Assembly: GCF_005503365.1 (NCBI RefSeq)
Contig: NZ_SCML01000046.1
Span: 1 to 49,713, forward strand
From: Hydrogenophaga sp. 2FB
GTDB lineage: Bacteria; Pseudomonadota; Gammaproteobacteria; Burkholderiales; Burkholderiaceae_C
Length of the DNA: 49,713 nucleotides
Reading direction: 5' to 3'
Positions 15,331 through 23,529 of the stretch are shown here, piece after piece. Position 1 is the stretch's first letter. Each line of letters begins with the position of its first letter. The translations under genes were made by a program, and so were the position numbers. A model generated the notes under the pieces. That model was not told the origin of the DNA. It searched no databases and was given only the letters and a program-made list of their open reading frames with translations.

Positions 15331-16263
15331 ATGCGCATCACGTTGAGACAGCTTGAGATCTTTTGCACCGTCGCCAGGGCCGGCTCCACCGTCGCCGCGT
15401 CGCAGGCGCTGTCGCTGTCCCAGTCCGCGACCAGCGCGGCGGTGCTGGAACTGGAAAGGCTGATGGGCGTGGCGCTGTTCGACCGTGTGGGCAAAATGCT
15501 GCGCCCCAATGCGGAAGGGCGCGCCCTGCTGCCGCGCGCGGCGGCGCTGGTGGCGGATGCGCAGGCGATCGAACAACAGGGCGAAGAGGTGGGCCTGCGC
15601 CTGGCGGCCAGCAACACCACCGGCAACTACGTGCTGCCGGCCTTGCTCGCCCGCCACGCGGCGAAGGCCCGGCGCACCGACCCGCTGCGTCCGCCGGTGG
15701 CGAGCCATGTGCGCGTGGTGAACACCGCCGAAGTGGCGCGTGCGGTCGCGCGCCTGGAATGCGACGTGGGCTTCATCGAGGGCCCTTGCCACGAGCCGCA
15801 GCTCGATGTGCTACCGTGGATCGAAGACGAGCTGCTGCTCGTCGCGGCGCGTGACCATGCGCTGGCGCGCGCCGCCGCACCGGCCGAAGACCGCAGCGTG
15901 CGCGTGGGCAAGGCGGCGTTGCGGCAAGCGGCCTGGCTGATGCGCGAGCCCGGTTCGGGCACACGCGAATCGGTCGAGCATGCGCTCGCGCCGCACCTCG
16001 GCGTGGTGCGCGCGAGCGTGGAGTTCGGCAGCCCGGAAGCCATCAAGCGCGCGGCGGCGGCGGGCCTGGGCATCGCCTGCCTGTCGCGCTGGACCGTGCA
16101 GGACCTGGTCTCGCGCGGCAGCCTGGTGGTGCTCAAACCGCCATGGCCGACCATGCGCCGTCCGTTCTCGATCGTCCTGCACACCCGCCAGCGTTCGCCG
16201 ACCGTCAAACGCTTCGTCGAGTTCTGCACCACCGACGCCGCGCTGAACAGGATCGGCTCGTAG
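15331..16263 (+). CDS. LysR family regulator, YeiE-like
   Basis: 310 residues. The N-terminal LysR HTH is MRITLRQLEIFCTVARAGSTVAASQALSLSQ...LERLMGVALFDRVGKML. The effector domain contains NYVLPALLARH, VGFIEGPCHEP, AWLMREPGSGTRESVEH and GLGIACLSRWTVQDL, features shared with the YeiE/CysB-like branch that acts beside yeiH. It is divergent from the yeiH gene and probably controls it and itself. The true effector cannot be read from the sequence; in relatives, sulfur oxyanions have been proposed. Confidence 0.9.
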   Translation: MRITLRQLEIFCTVARAGSTVAASQALSLSQSATSAAVLELERLMGVALFDRVGKMLRPNAEGRALLPRAAALVADAQAIEQQGEEVGLRLAASNTTGNYVLPALLARHAAKARRTDPLRPPVASHVRVVNTAEVARAVARLECDVGFIEGPCHEPQLDVLPWIEDELLLVAARDHALARAAAPAEDRSVRVGKAALRQAAWLMREPGSGTRESVEHALAPHLGVVRASVEFGSPEAIKRAAAAGLGIACLSRWTVQDLVSRGSLVVLKPPWPTMRRPFSIVLHTRQRSPTVKRFVEFCTTDAALNRIGS

Positions 16264-16289
16264 CCGTTGGCGAGGCATAGACTACGCCC

Positions 16290-16517
16290 ATGTCCCACGA
16301 TGCTTCCTCGCCCGACCCCAGCCGCTGCCCGCTGTGCGGTGGCGACAACCGCTGCGCGATGGAGATCGAGCGCGAAACGGGCGAGCAGCAGCCGCCCTGC
16401 TGGTGCATGAGCGCAACCTTCACGCCCGAGCTGTTCGCGCGCATTCCCGCTGAGGCGCGTGGTCAGGCCTGCATCTGCGCGGCCTGCGTGGGCAAGGCTT
16501 TGAGCCGCCCGGTTTAA
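16290..16517 (+). CDS. cysteine-rich CWC family protein
   Basis: 75 residues with eight cysteines at 13, 16, 22, 37, 39, 61, 63 and 66. They include the defining PPCWC motif (35-39) and the N-terminal CPLCGGDNRC pair. This is the short cysteine-rich CWC family, probably a zinc-binding protein of unknown function. Its TAA stop and the stop of the convergent AI-2E family permease overlap as TTAA. Confidence 0.9.
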   Translation: MSHDASSPDPSRCPLCGGDNRCAMEIERETGEQQPPCWCMSATFTPELFARIPAEARGQACICAACVGKALSRPV

Positions 16518-17614
16518 GGCTCTCGCGGCGGTTCCGTTTCGGGCGGCAGCACCAGCGGTGAGGGCTGACGCATGCTGTGCACCCACTCGCGCCAGATGGC
16601 CACCAGCAAGGCCATCAGCACCGGCCCGACGAACAGGCCGACGATGCCCATGGTTTTCACGCCGCCCACCAGGCCGAAGAAGGTGGGCAGGAATGGCAGC
16701 TTCACCGGCCCACCGACCAGGCGCGGGCGCAAGGTCTTGTCGACGATGAAGAGTTCGATCGCGCCCCAGGCGAACAGGCCCACGCCGGCCCACAGGTGCC
16801 CCGAGCCCACGAGGTAGAGCGACACCAGCGTGAACGACAAGGGCGCACCGCCCGGGATCAGCGCCATGAAGCCGGTGACCACGCCCAGCAGCACCGGCGA
16901 AGGCACGCCCGCGATCCAGTACGCCACACCCAGCACCAAGCCTTCGCCCACCGCGATCAGGCCCAGGCCGGTGACGGTCGCGCTGACCGTGGCCGGCACC
17001 ACGCGCGAGAAGCGTTGCCACTGCAGCGGCAGGATGCGTTCACCGACCGCGTCGAGCTGGTCGGCGATGTGCGCGCCGTCCTTGTAGACGAAGAACAGCG
17101 TGATCAGCATGAACAGCACCGTGAGCGCGAGGTTGAACACGTCGCCCGTGGCGCTGAGCACCATGCGGTAGATGTTGCCGATGTGCTGCCCGCTGAGGAT
17201 CTGGACCCAGTCGCCCAGCGCGTGCGGCTCGCCCAGGTGTTCGCGCCAGTAGGTGGCCAGTGTCCCGCCGATCCAGGGCAGGGCTTCGATCCAGCGCGGC
17301 GGCGGTGCGCCGTTGCGGTTGACCTCGAGCAGCCAGGTCACCAGCGTGCTCGCTTCCTGCAGCGCGTAGTGCAGCGCCAGGGTGAGCGGCACGATCAGCA
17401 CCACGACCACGATCACCAGCGCCAGACTGGCCGCCAGGGTGGTGCTGCCGCCGCAGGCGCGCACGCCACGGCGGTACAAGGGCCAACTGGCAAAGCCGAT
17501 GATGAGCGCGGCCAGCACCGGCACGAGAAAGCCACGGAAGAAATAGACGCCGGCGGCCACGATCAACAGCAGCAGGCCGCGAATGATCAGGGAAGCGTTC
17601 GGAACAGGTGGCAT
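16514..17614 (-). CDS. AI-2E family transporter (PerM/YdiK-like)
   Basis: 366 residues with about eight transmembrane helices. The start MPPVPNASLIIRGLLLLIVAAG at 17614 leads directly into TM1; the longer frame to 17728 adds a non-hydrophobic Cys-rich extension. Family features are GFLVPVLAALIIGFASWPLYRR, the long loop after TM3, FVYKDGAHIADQL, FMALIPGGAPLSF and FLPTFFGLVGGVKTMGIVGLFVGPVLMALL. Members export autoinducer-2 or act as cation/proton antiporters; the substrate here is unknown. It is divergent from the MFS gene. Confidence 0.88.
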   Translation of the reverse strand: MPPVPNASLIIRGLLLLIVAAGVYFFRGFLVPVLAALIIGFASWPLYRRGVRACGGSTTLAASLALVIVVVVLIVPLTLALHYALQEASTLVTWLLEVNRNGAPPPRWIEALPWIGGTLATYWREHLGEPHALGDWVQILSGQHIGNIYRMVLSATGDVFNLALTVLFMLITLFFVYKDGAHIADQLDAVGERILPLQWQRFSRVVPATVSATVTGLGLIAVGEGLVLGVAYWIAGVPSPVLLGVVTGFMALIPGGAPLSFTLVSLYLVGSGHLWAGVGLFAWGAIELFIVDKTLRPRLVGGPVKLPFLPTFFGLVGGVKTMGIVGLFVGPVLMALLVAIWREWVHSMRQPSPLVLPPETEPPREP

Positions 17615-17726
17615 GGGCAAAGAGCAGGCACAGGCAAAGGACCTCGGGCAATATACCTGACCCCCCATTCGTGGCTTATGCTGCATCACCACGGCAACCG
17701 CCTCGCGGGCACCCGCCACCCGATCC

Positions 17727-19235
17727 ATGACCTATCCCGCCGACGACCACTCCCTGCCCGCCTTGCAGGCACGCTATGGCCCACGCCACCGCTGGCTGCT
17801 GCTGCTCTCGGTGATGGTGGGCACGATGGCGGCCATCATGTCGTCGACGGTGATCAACGTGGCGATCCCCGACATGAGCCACCACTTCACGCTCGGCCAG
17901 GAGCGCGCGCAGTGGGTCACCTCGGGCTTCATGGCGGCCATGACGGTCTCGATGCTCACCACGCCCTGGATGCTGGCGCGCTATGGCTACCGGCGCACCT
18001 ACGTCGGCTGCATGTGGCTGCTCCTGGCCGGTGGAGTGGCCGGTGGCTTCGCCGCCCACTACCCGCTGGTGCTGGCCGCGCGCGTGGCCGAGGGCCTGGC
18101 CGCCGGTGTGGTGCAGACGATCCCGGCCATCATCATCCTGCGCGCTTTCCAGCCGCACGAGCAGGGCCGCGCCAGCGGCATCTTCGGCATGGGCGTGGTG
18201 CTCGCGCCCGCGCTCGGCCCGAGCATTGGCGGCTTGCTGGTCGATGCCTTTGGCTGGCGTTCGATCTTCTTCATGGTGGTGCCGTTCTGCCTTGCTTCGT
18301 TCTGGCTCGCGCAGCGCTACGTGCCCACCACCGCGCCGGGCGGCGCCGCCCCCAACCCGCAGAGCGCGAGCCTCGACTGGCGTGGCCTGGCGCTCGCGGC
18401 CGTGGGCACCTTGTGCCTGCTCAACGGCCTGGTCGAGCTGCACGGCGGCACGCCACTCACCGCGACCGCCCTGCTGGGCAGCGCGGCCTTGATCCTCGTC
18501 GTGTTCATCGTCACGCAGCGGCGCACGCTGCGGGCGCGGCGGCGGCACCCGGACCAGGGCGTGGACCCGCTGATGAACCTCAGCCTGTTCAACGACAAGC
18601 TCTTCAGCATGGGCAGCATCGTGGCCTTCATCTACGGCATCGCGCTGTTCGGCTCCACCTACCTGCTGCCGGTGTACATGCAGAGCGGACTGGGCCTCTC
18701 GGCCTCGCACGTGGGCACCATCCTGCTGCCCTCGGGCTTCGTGCTGGCGGCGACGATCGCCGGCGTGGGCCGCCTGGCCGACCGCCAGCCCACACGCCGG
18801 CTCGTGAGCATCGGCCTGGTGTTGCTGAGCGCGTCGTTCGCGCTGATGGTCACCATCGACCCGAGCCGACCCGCGCAGATCATCCCGCTGCTGGTGGTGT
18901 GGGCGGTGCTGGGCCGCATCGGCCTGGGCTTCATCCTGCCTTCGCTCAACATCGGCGCCATGCGCAGCCTGGACCGCAATCTGATTCCGCAGGGCGCCAG
19001 CGCCATCAACTTCCTGCGCATGCTCGGCGGCGCGGCGGGTGTGAGCCTGTGCGGCATCGTGCTCGAATGGCGCCTGTCGGCGCACGGCGTGCAGATCGCC
19101 ACCGGCCTGCCCGGGACACCCGAGCGGATCGCGGCGTTTGAAGAAACCTTTCTGATGCTGGCCGCCATCTGCGCCCTGGCCGTGATCGCCGCGCTCAAGC
19201 TGCGGGAAACCACACCGCCGGGCAAGGTGGCCTGA
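17727..19235 (+). CDS. DHA2-type MFS drug efflux transporter (EmrB/QacA subfamily)
   Basis: 502 residues with the 14-helix plan of the DHA2 family. TM1 carries the typical SSTVINVAIPDM motif, followed by WVTSGFMAAMTVSM, the antiporter motif GMGVVLAPALGPSIGGLLVDAFGWRSIFF (motif C) and a late RNLIPQGASAINFLRMLGGAAG. It should export toxic compounds by proton exchange. No membrane fusion (EmrA) or outer-membrane partner and no MarR/TetR regulator are adjacent, so it probably works alone. Confidence 0.9.
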   Translation: MTYPADDHSLPALQARYGPRHRWLLLLSVMVGTMAAIMSSTVINVAIPDMSHHFTLGQERAQWVTSGFMAAMTVSMLTTPWMLARYGYRRTYVGCMWLLLAGGVAGGFAAHYPLVLAARVAEGLAAGVVQTIPAIIILRAFQPHEQGRASGIFGMGVVLAPALGPSIGGLLVDAFGWRSIFFMVVPFCLASFWLAQRYVPTTAPGGAAPNPQSASLDWRGLALAAVGTLCLLNGLVELHGGTPLTATALLGSAALILVVFIVTQRRTLRARRRHPDQGVDPLMNLSLFNDKLFSMGSIVAFIYGIALFGSTYLLPVYMQSGLGLSASHVGTILLPSGFVLAATIAGVGRLADRQPTRRLVSIGLVLLSASFALMVTIDPSRPAQIIPLLVVWAVLGRIGLGFILPSLNIGAMRSLDRNLIPQGASAINFLRMLGGAAGVSLCGIVLEWRLSAHGVQIATGLPGTPERIAAFEETFLMLAAICALAVIAALKLRETTPPGKVA

Positions 19236-19254
19236 GGTACGGTACAACACCACC

Positions 19255-20016
19255 ATGTGCCAACTGCTCGGACTCAACTGCGCCACCCCCACGGACGCCA
19301 ACTTCAGCTTCACCGGCTTCTGCCAGCGCGGTGGCAAGACCGACCACCACGCCGATGGCTGGGGCATCGCCTTCTTCGAAGGCAAGGGCCTGCGCCTGTT
19401 CATCGACCACCAGAGCGCCTCCGACTCGCCCATGGCGACCTTCCTGCAAAGCTACCCGCTCAAGAGCCGCAACATCATTGCGCACGTGCGCAAGGCCACC
19501 GTGGGCGCGGTGGCGCTGGAAAACGCCCACCCCTTCGTGCGCGAGCTCTGGGGCCGCCAATGGGTGTTCGCGCACAACGGTGACCTGAAGGACTACGCGC
19601 CGCCGCTGCACAGCCACTTCCGCCCGGTGGGCACCACGGACAGCGAGCACGCCTTCTGCTGGCTGCTGCAGGAGCTGGCCAAGTCGCACGCGAGCCTGCC
19701 CGACGTGCGGGAACTCACCCTCACCTTGCGCGAACTGGTGCCACAGGTGCGTCAATTCGGCACCTTCAACTTTCTGCTGTCCAACGGCGAAGCGCTGTGG
19801 GCGCACTGCAGCACCAAGCTGCACTGGCTGGTGCGCCAGCACCCGTTTGCACAGGCCACCTTGATGGACCAGGACTGGACAGTGAACTTCGAGGAACTCA
19901 ACCAACCCGGCGACCGCGCGGCCGTGGTGGTGACCACGCCCCTGACCAGCAACGAGCAATGGACCGCGTTCGAGCCCAACGAGCTGAAGGTGTTCGTGGA
20001 CGGCCTGCCCCTGTGA
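19255..20016 (+). CDS. yafJ: class II glutamine amidotransferase, YafJ-like
   Basis: 253 residues. The nucleophilic Cys2 directly follows the initiator Met (MCQLLGLN). HHADGWGIAFF, the NIIAHVRKATVG Arg-containing loop, ENAHPFVRELWGRQWVFAHNGDL and TDSEHAFCWLL complete the Ntn-hydrolase glutaminase pocket. No synthase domain follows, as in YafJ/GAT-type stand-alone amidotransferases of unknown acceptor. It is 19 bp downstream of the MFS gene and possibly cotranscribed with it. Confidence 0.88.
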   Translation: MCQLLGLNCATPTDANFSFTGFCQRGGKTDHHADGWGIAFFEGKGLRLFIDHQSASDSPMATFLQSYPLKSRNIIAHVRKATVGAVALENAHPFVRELWGRQWVFAHNGDLKDYAPPLHSHFRPVGTTDSEHAFCWLLQELAKSHASLPDVRELTLTLRELVPQVRQFGTFNFLLSNGEALWAHCSTKLHWLVRQHPFAQATLMDQDWTVNFEELNQPGDRAAVVVTTPLTSNEQWTAFEPNELKVFVDGLPL

Positions 20017-20115
20017 TTTCCCGGGTATCGCGGGGCCACGCCCCGGGCTACCATGGACCGTTCCTCCGGGCGCCTTGTGCGCACCGGCACACAACTCAAT
20101 GAAGGAGACATACGC

Positions 20116-21141
20116 ATGCAAAGACGACACCTCATGGCCGGCGGCCTGGCCGCCGCGGTGCTGCCCCCATTCGCGTTCGCGCAGAACCTGGAGAAACCCA
20201 AGCTCACCATCGCGGTCGGCGGCAAGAACCTGTTGTATTACCTTCCGCTGACGATCGCCGAGCAGCTGGGCTACTTCAAGGCCGAAGGGCTGGATGTGAC
20301 CATCGTCGACTTCGCGGGCGGCTCGCGCGCCCTGGCCGCCGTGGTGGGTGGCAGCGCCGACGTGGTCTCGGGTGCCTTCGAACACACCGTCAACATGCAG
20401 TTCAAGGGCCAGCCCATGCGCGCCTTCGCGCTGCAAGGCCTGGCGCCGCAGATCGTGCTGGGCGTGAACCCCAAGACGATGGCGAACTACAAGACCATCA
20501 CCGACCTCAAGGGCAAGAAGATCGGCGTGAGCGCGCCCGGCAGCTCGACCAATGTGATGGTGAACTTCGTGCTCGCCAAGGCCGGATTGAAGCCGAGCGA
20601 TGTGAGCATCATCGGCGTGGGCGCGGGTAGCGGTGCGGTGGCGGCCATGCGCTCGGGCCAGATCGACGCGATCAGCAACCTCGACCCGGTCATCACGCTG
20701 CTGCAGCGTTCGGGCGATCTGAAGATCATCTCCGACACACGCGTCGTGGCCGAGTCCGAAAAGGTGTTTGGCGGCCCGATGCCGGCGGCCTGCATGTACG
20801 CGCCACAACCCTTCATCGACAAGAACCCCAACACCGTGCAGGCCATCGCCAACGCCATCGTGCGCGCGGACAAATGGATCCAGGCGGCCGGCCCGAACGA
20901 CATCATCAAGACCGTGCCCGAGAGTTACCTGCTCGGCGACCGCGCGGTCTACATCGACGCCTTCATGGCCGCCAAGGGCGCGCTGTCCAAGGACGGCAGC
21001 ATCCCGCCCAAGGGCGCTGAAACCGCCTTCCGCGCGCTGGCCAGCGTGGACGCGGAGTTGGCCAAGGCCAAGCTCGATCTGAACGCGGTCTACACCAACG
21101 CCTTCGTGCTCAAAGCGAACGCGAAGTATCCGAAAGGTTGA
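20116..21141 (+). CDS. ABC transporter substrate-binding protein (NMT1/SsuA-like)
   Basis: 341 residues from ATG at 20116, behind AAGGAG. The export signal has RR near its start (MQRRHLMAGGLAAAVL, cleavage near AFA-Q). The mature domain shows the NMT1/THI5/SsuA fold: LPLTIAEQLGYFKAEGLDVTIVDFAGGSRALAAVVGGSADV, then DLKGKKIGVSAPGSSTNVMV and MRSGQIDAISNLDP. Typical ligands are alkanesulfonates, nitrate, taurine, pyrimidine precursors or aromatic acids; none can be chosen. It forms an operon with the ATPase (1 bp gap) and permease. Confidence 0.9.
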   Translation: MQRRHLMAGGLAAAVLPPFAFAQNLEKPKLTIAVGGKNLLYYLPLTIAEQLGYFKAEGLDVTIVDFAGGSRALAAVVGGSADVVSGAFEHTVNMQFKGQPMRAFALQGLAPQIVLGVNPKTMANYKTITDLKGKKIGVSAPGSSTNVMVNFVLAKAGLKPSDVSIIGVGAGSGAVAAMRSGQIDAISNLDPVITLLQRSGDLKIISDTRVVAESEKVFGGPMPAACMYAPQPFIDKNPNTVQAIANAIVRADKWIQAAGPNDIIKTVPESYLLGDRAVYIDAFMAAKGALSKDGSIPPKGAETAFRALASVDAELAKAKLDLNAVYTNAFVLKANAKYPKG

Positions 21142-21142
21142 T

Positions 21143-21955
21143 GTGACGGGTCCAGCGATCGATCTGCAGGGCGTGTCCTGCACCTTCATCAGCAAGGACG
21201 ACCCCGGCCAACGCTACACCGCCGTGCGCGATGTGACGTTGACCGTGGGCGCGGGCGAATTCGTGAGCGTGGTGGGTCCCACCGGTTGCGGCAAGAGCAC
21301 GCTGCTCAACGTCGCGGCCGGTCTGCTGTCGCCGAGCACGGGCACGGTGAACGTGTTCGGCGAAGCGCTCGGCGGCATCAACACGCGCGCGGGCTACATG
21401 TTCCAGACCGAGAGCCTCATGCCCTGGCGCACCGCGCTGGGCAACGTGATGGCGGGCCTGTCGTTTCGCGGCGTGCCCGAGGCCGACGCCCGCACGCAAG
21501 CCGAAGACTGGCTGCGCCGTGTGGGCCTGGGTGGCTTCGGCGACCGCTACCCGCACCAGATGAGCGGCGGCATGCGCAAGCGCGCGAGCCTGGCGCAGAC
21601 CCTGGTGCTCGATCCCGACATCATCCTGATGGACGAGCCCTTCTCCGCGCTCGACATCCAGACGCGCCAGCTGATGGAGAACGAGGTGCTCGACATCTGG
21701 GCCGCGAAGAAGAAGGCGGTGCTGTTCATCACGCATGACCTGGACGAAGCCATCGCCATGAGCGACCGCGTGGTGGTGCTCAGCGCCGGCCCGGCCAGCC
21801 ACCCGATCGGCGAGTTCGCGATCGACATCCCGCGCCCGCGCGACGTGGCCGAAATCAAGACCACGCAACGTTTCGTTGAACTGCACGCCGCCATCTGGGC
21901 GGTGATGCGCGAAGAAGTGCTCAAGGGCTACCAACAACAACTCAAGGTCGCCTGA
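21143..21955 (+). CDS. ABC transporter ATP-binding protein (SsuB/TauB-like)
   Basis: 270 residues from a GTG one base after the binding-protein stop. Walker A is GPTGCGKST, the signature MSGGMRKRASLAQTL (first position Met, Gln of LSGGQ replaced by Met, as in many SsuB/NrtD proteins), Walker B IILMDEPFSALD, and the switch His is in FITHDLDEAI. It energises the adjacent permease. Confidence 0.92.
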   Translation: MTGPAIDLQGVSCTFISKDDPGQRYTAVRDVTLTVGAGEFVSVVGPTGCGKSTLLNVAAGLLSPSTGTVNVFGEALGGINTRAGYMFQTESLMPWRTALGNVMAGLSFRGVPEADARTQAEDWLRRVGLGGFGDRYPHQMSGGMRKRASLAQTLVLDPDIILMDEPFSALDIQTRQLMENEVLDIWAAKKKAVLFITHDLDEAIAMSDRVVVLSAGPASHPIGEFAIDIPRPRDVAEIKTTQRFVELHAAIWAVMREEVLKGYQQQLKVA

Positions 21956-21957
21956 CG

Positions 21958-22785
21958 ATGTGGAACCTGATCAAACCGCGGCAGAAGACGCTGCGCCTGT
22001 GGCAACTCGGCTTGCTGGTGATGCTCATGGCTTTCTGGTACCTGATGACCACGCCCGGGCTGGTGCCGCCCTTCATGTTCGACAACGACCGCCAGGCCGC
22101 GTTCTTCTTCGGTGAGCCGCTGCGCGTGGCCGAGCGCATCTGGACCTGGTTCGTCACCGACGCCGACATCTACAAGCACCTGGGCGTGACGCTCACCGAA
22201 ACCCTGCTGGCCTTCGCCATCGGCGCCGTCGGCGGCTTGCTGGGCGGCCTGTGGCTCGCGCTCTCGCCCATGGCCTCGGCGATTCTGGAGCCCTACATCA
22301 AGGCCATGAACTCGATGCCGCGCATCATCCTTGCGCCCATCTTCGCCGTGTGGTTCGGCCTGGGCATCGGCAGCAAGGTGGCGCTGGGCGTGACGCTGGT
22401 GTTCTTCATCGTGTTCTTCAACGTCTACCAGGGCGTGAAGGAGGTGAGCCCGGTCATCCTGGCCAACGCGCGCATGCTGGGCGCGAGCCAGAAGCAGTTG
22501 CTGCGCCACGTGTATTTGCCGAGCGCGACGAGCTGGGTGTTCAGCTCGCTGCACACCTCCGTGGGCCTGGCTTTCGTGGGTGCGGTGGTGGGCGAGTACC
22601 TGGGCTCGAGCCAGGGTGTGGGCTACCTCATCCTGCAGGCCGAGGGCAGCTTCGACATCAACACCGTGATGGCGGGAATCGTGGTGTTGACCGCGTTCGC
22701 CCTGGCGCTGGACGCGGCCGTGGGCAGGATCGAAAAGCGCCTGATGAAGTGGCAGCCGCGCAGCGGTGAGACCGAAAAACTGTGA
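21958..22785 (+). CDS. ABC transporter permease (SsuC/TauC-like)
   Basis: 275 residues beginning MWNLIKPRQKTL two bases after the ATPase stop, with six hydrophobic segments. The permease EAA loop reads ANARMLGASQKQLLRHVYLPSA, and GLGIGSKVALGVTLVFFIVFFNVYQGVKEV is typical of the nitrate/sulfonate/bicarbonate importer class. It completes a three-gene importer with the binding protein and ATPase. Confidence 0.92.
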   Translation: MWNLIKPRQKTLRLWQLGLLVMLMAFWYLMTTPGLVPPFMFDNDRQAAFFFGEPLRVAERIWTWFVTDADIYKHLGVTLTETLLAFAIGAVGGLLGGLWLALSPMASAILEPYIKAMNSMPRIILAPIFAVWFGLGIGSKVALGVTLVFFIVFFNVYQGVKEVSPVILANARMLGASQKQLLRHVYLPSATSWVFSSLHTSVGLAFVGAVVGEYLGSSQGVGYLILQAEGSFDINTVMAGIVVLTAFALALDAAVGRIEKRLMKWQPRSGETEKL

Positions 22786-22798
22786 AGAGGTGGCGCGG

Positions 22799-23140
22799 TC
22801 AACCCGCGGCACCAGGCCCGCGCTCGAGCAGCGCCCATGCCTCCTCGGGGCCGTTGCGGTGCCAGGCCTGCCAGCCATGGCAATAGGCGTGCTGCACGTA
22901 AGGGCCGCGCAGTATCCGTGGCGCGGAGTCTTGCGACGCATCGGCACCCAGCAGATGGACCGCGCCCGCCCAGTGGTCGACGCTCGGCGACGTCCGACGG
23001 GCCAGCTCGATGTCCGCGAGCGCGCCCGCCTCGGCCACCGACGTGGCGCGCACCAGAAAGCAGGTGTCGGGACCGTTGGGCCCGCCGGTGAACGGGTCTG
23101 TGGTGTCATTGCCCCAACGGACGACTTCGTACAGATTCAT
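22799..23140 (-). CDS. conserved-looking small hypothetical protein
   Basis: 113 residues, soluble, acidic and Trp/Gly-rich. It begins MNLYEVVRWGND and contains DTCFLVRATSVAEAGALADIE and a C-terminal HGWQAWHRNGPEEAW. The balanced composition and clear start suggest a real gene, but I do not recognise a family. It is divergent from the next small gene (62 bp between starts) and convergent with the ABC permease. Confidence 0.6.
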   Translation of the reverse strand: MNLYEVVRWGNDTTDPFTGGPNGPDTCFLVRATSVAEAGALADIELARRTSPSVDHWAGAVHLLGADASQDSAPRILRGPYVQHAYCHGWQAWHRNGPEEAWALLERGPGAAG

Positions 23141-23202
23141 AAGGCTTCGTGCGGATTCAGAATGGCGGTGTCGAAAGAACCATCACGTGAGGACACCGCC
23201 CC

Positions 23203-23511
23203 ATGGCGACACCTGGCTCTGCACACCCACCGTCCGGCCTGACCTGCAAGCACTGCGGCCAGGCCGCGCACCTGACCCCGACACGGGCCGACAACCTGCG
23301 GCGCGCGCGCCATTTCGGCGGGTTCGCGGCCACCCTGGGTCTGGCCGCGGCCGTGGCGTGGTTCTTCTCGGTCTGGGCATGGCCCTGGGCGCTGGCGGGC
23401 ATGTCTGTGTATGTGCTCTCGCAAGCCGCGCTCAAGTGGCACGCGGCGCGCTGGCTGATGTGCTCGGGTCGACAGCACGCGTACACGCACTGGGGACGCC
23501 TGCCCCGGTGA
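23203..23511 (+). CDS. small protein with zinc-ribbon-like pair and membrane segments
   Basis: 102 residues. A CKHCG motif near residue 15 suggests half a zinc ribbon. A hydrophobic region (about 43-75: FGGFAATLGLAAAVAWFFSVWAWPWALAG...) could form two membrane passes, and the tail is basic with one further Cys. No family recognised. GAGGA lies about ten bases before the ATG. Confidence 0.5.
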   Translation: MATPGSAHPPSGLTCKHCGQAAHLTPTRADNLRRARHFGGFAATLGLAAAVAWFFSVWAWPWALAGMSVYVLSQAALKWHAARWLMCSGRQHAYTHWGRLPR

Positions 23512-23529
23512 AGGCACGGCGGGCGGGAC

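Noticed and set aside
16577..19141. An 854-codon plus-strand open frame
   Set aside because: It is antisense to the AI-2E family permease and an alternate frame of the MFS gene; no domain features.
20021..20050. GC hairpin (GGGGC-CAC-GCCCC) after yafJ as a terminator
   Set aside because: The stem is short and no T-tract follows; not strong enough to list as a feature.
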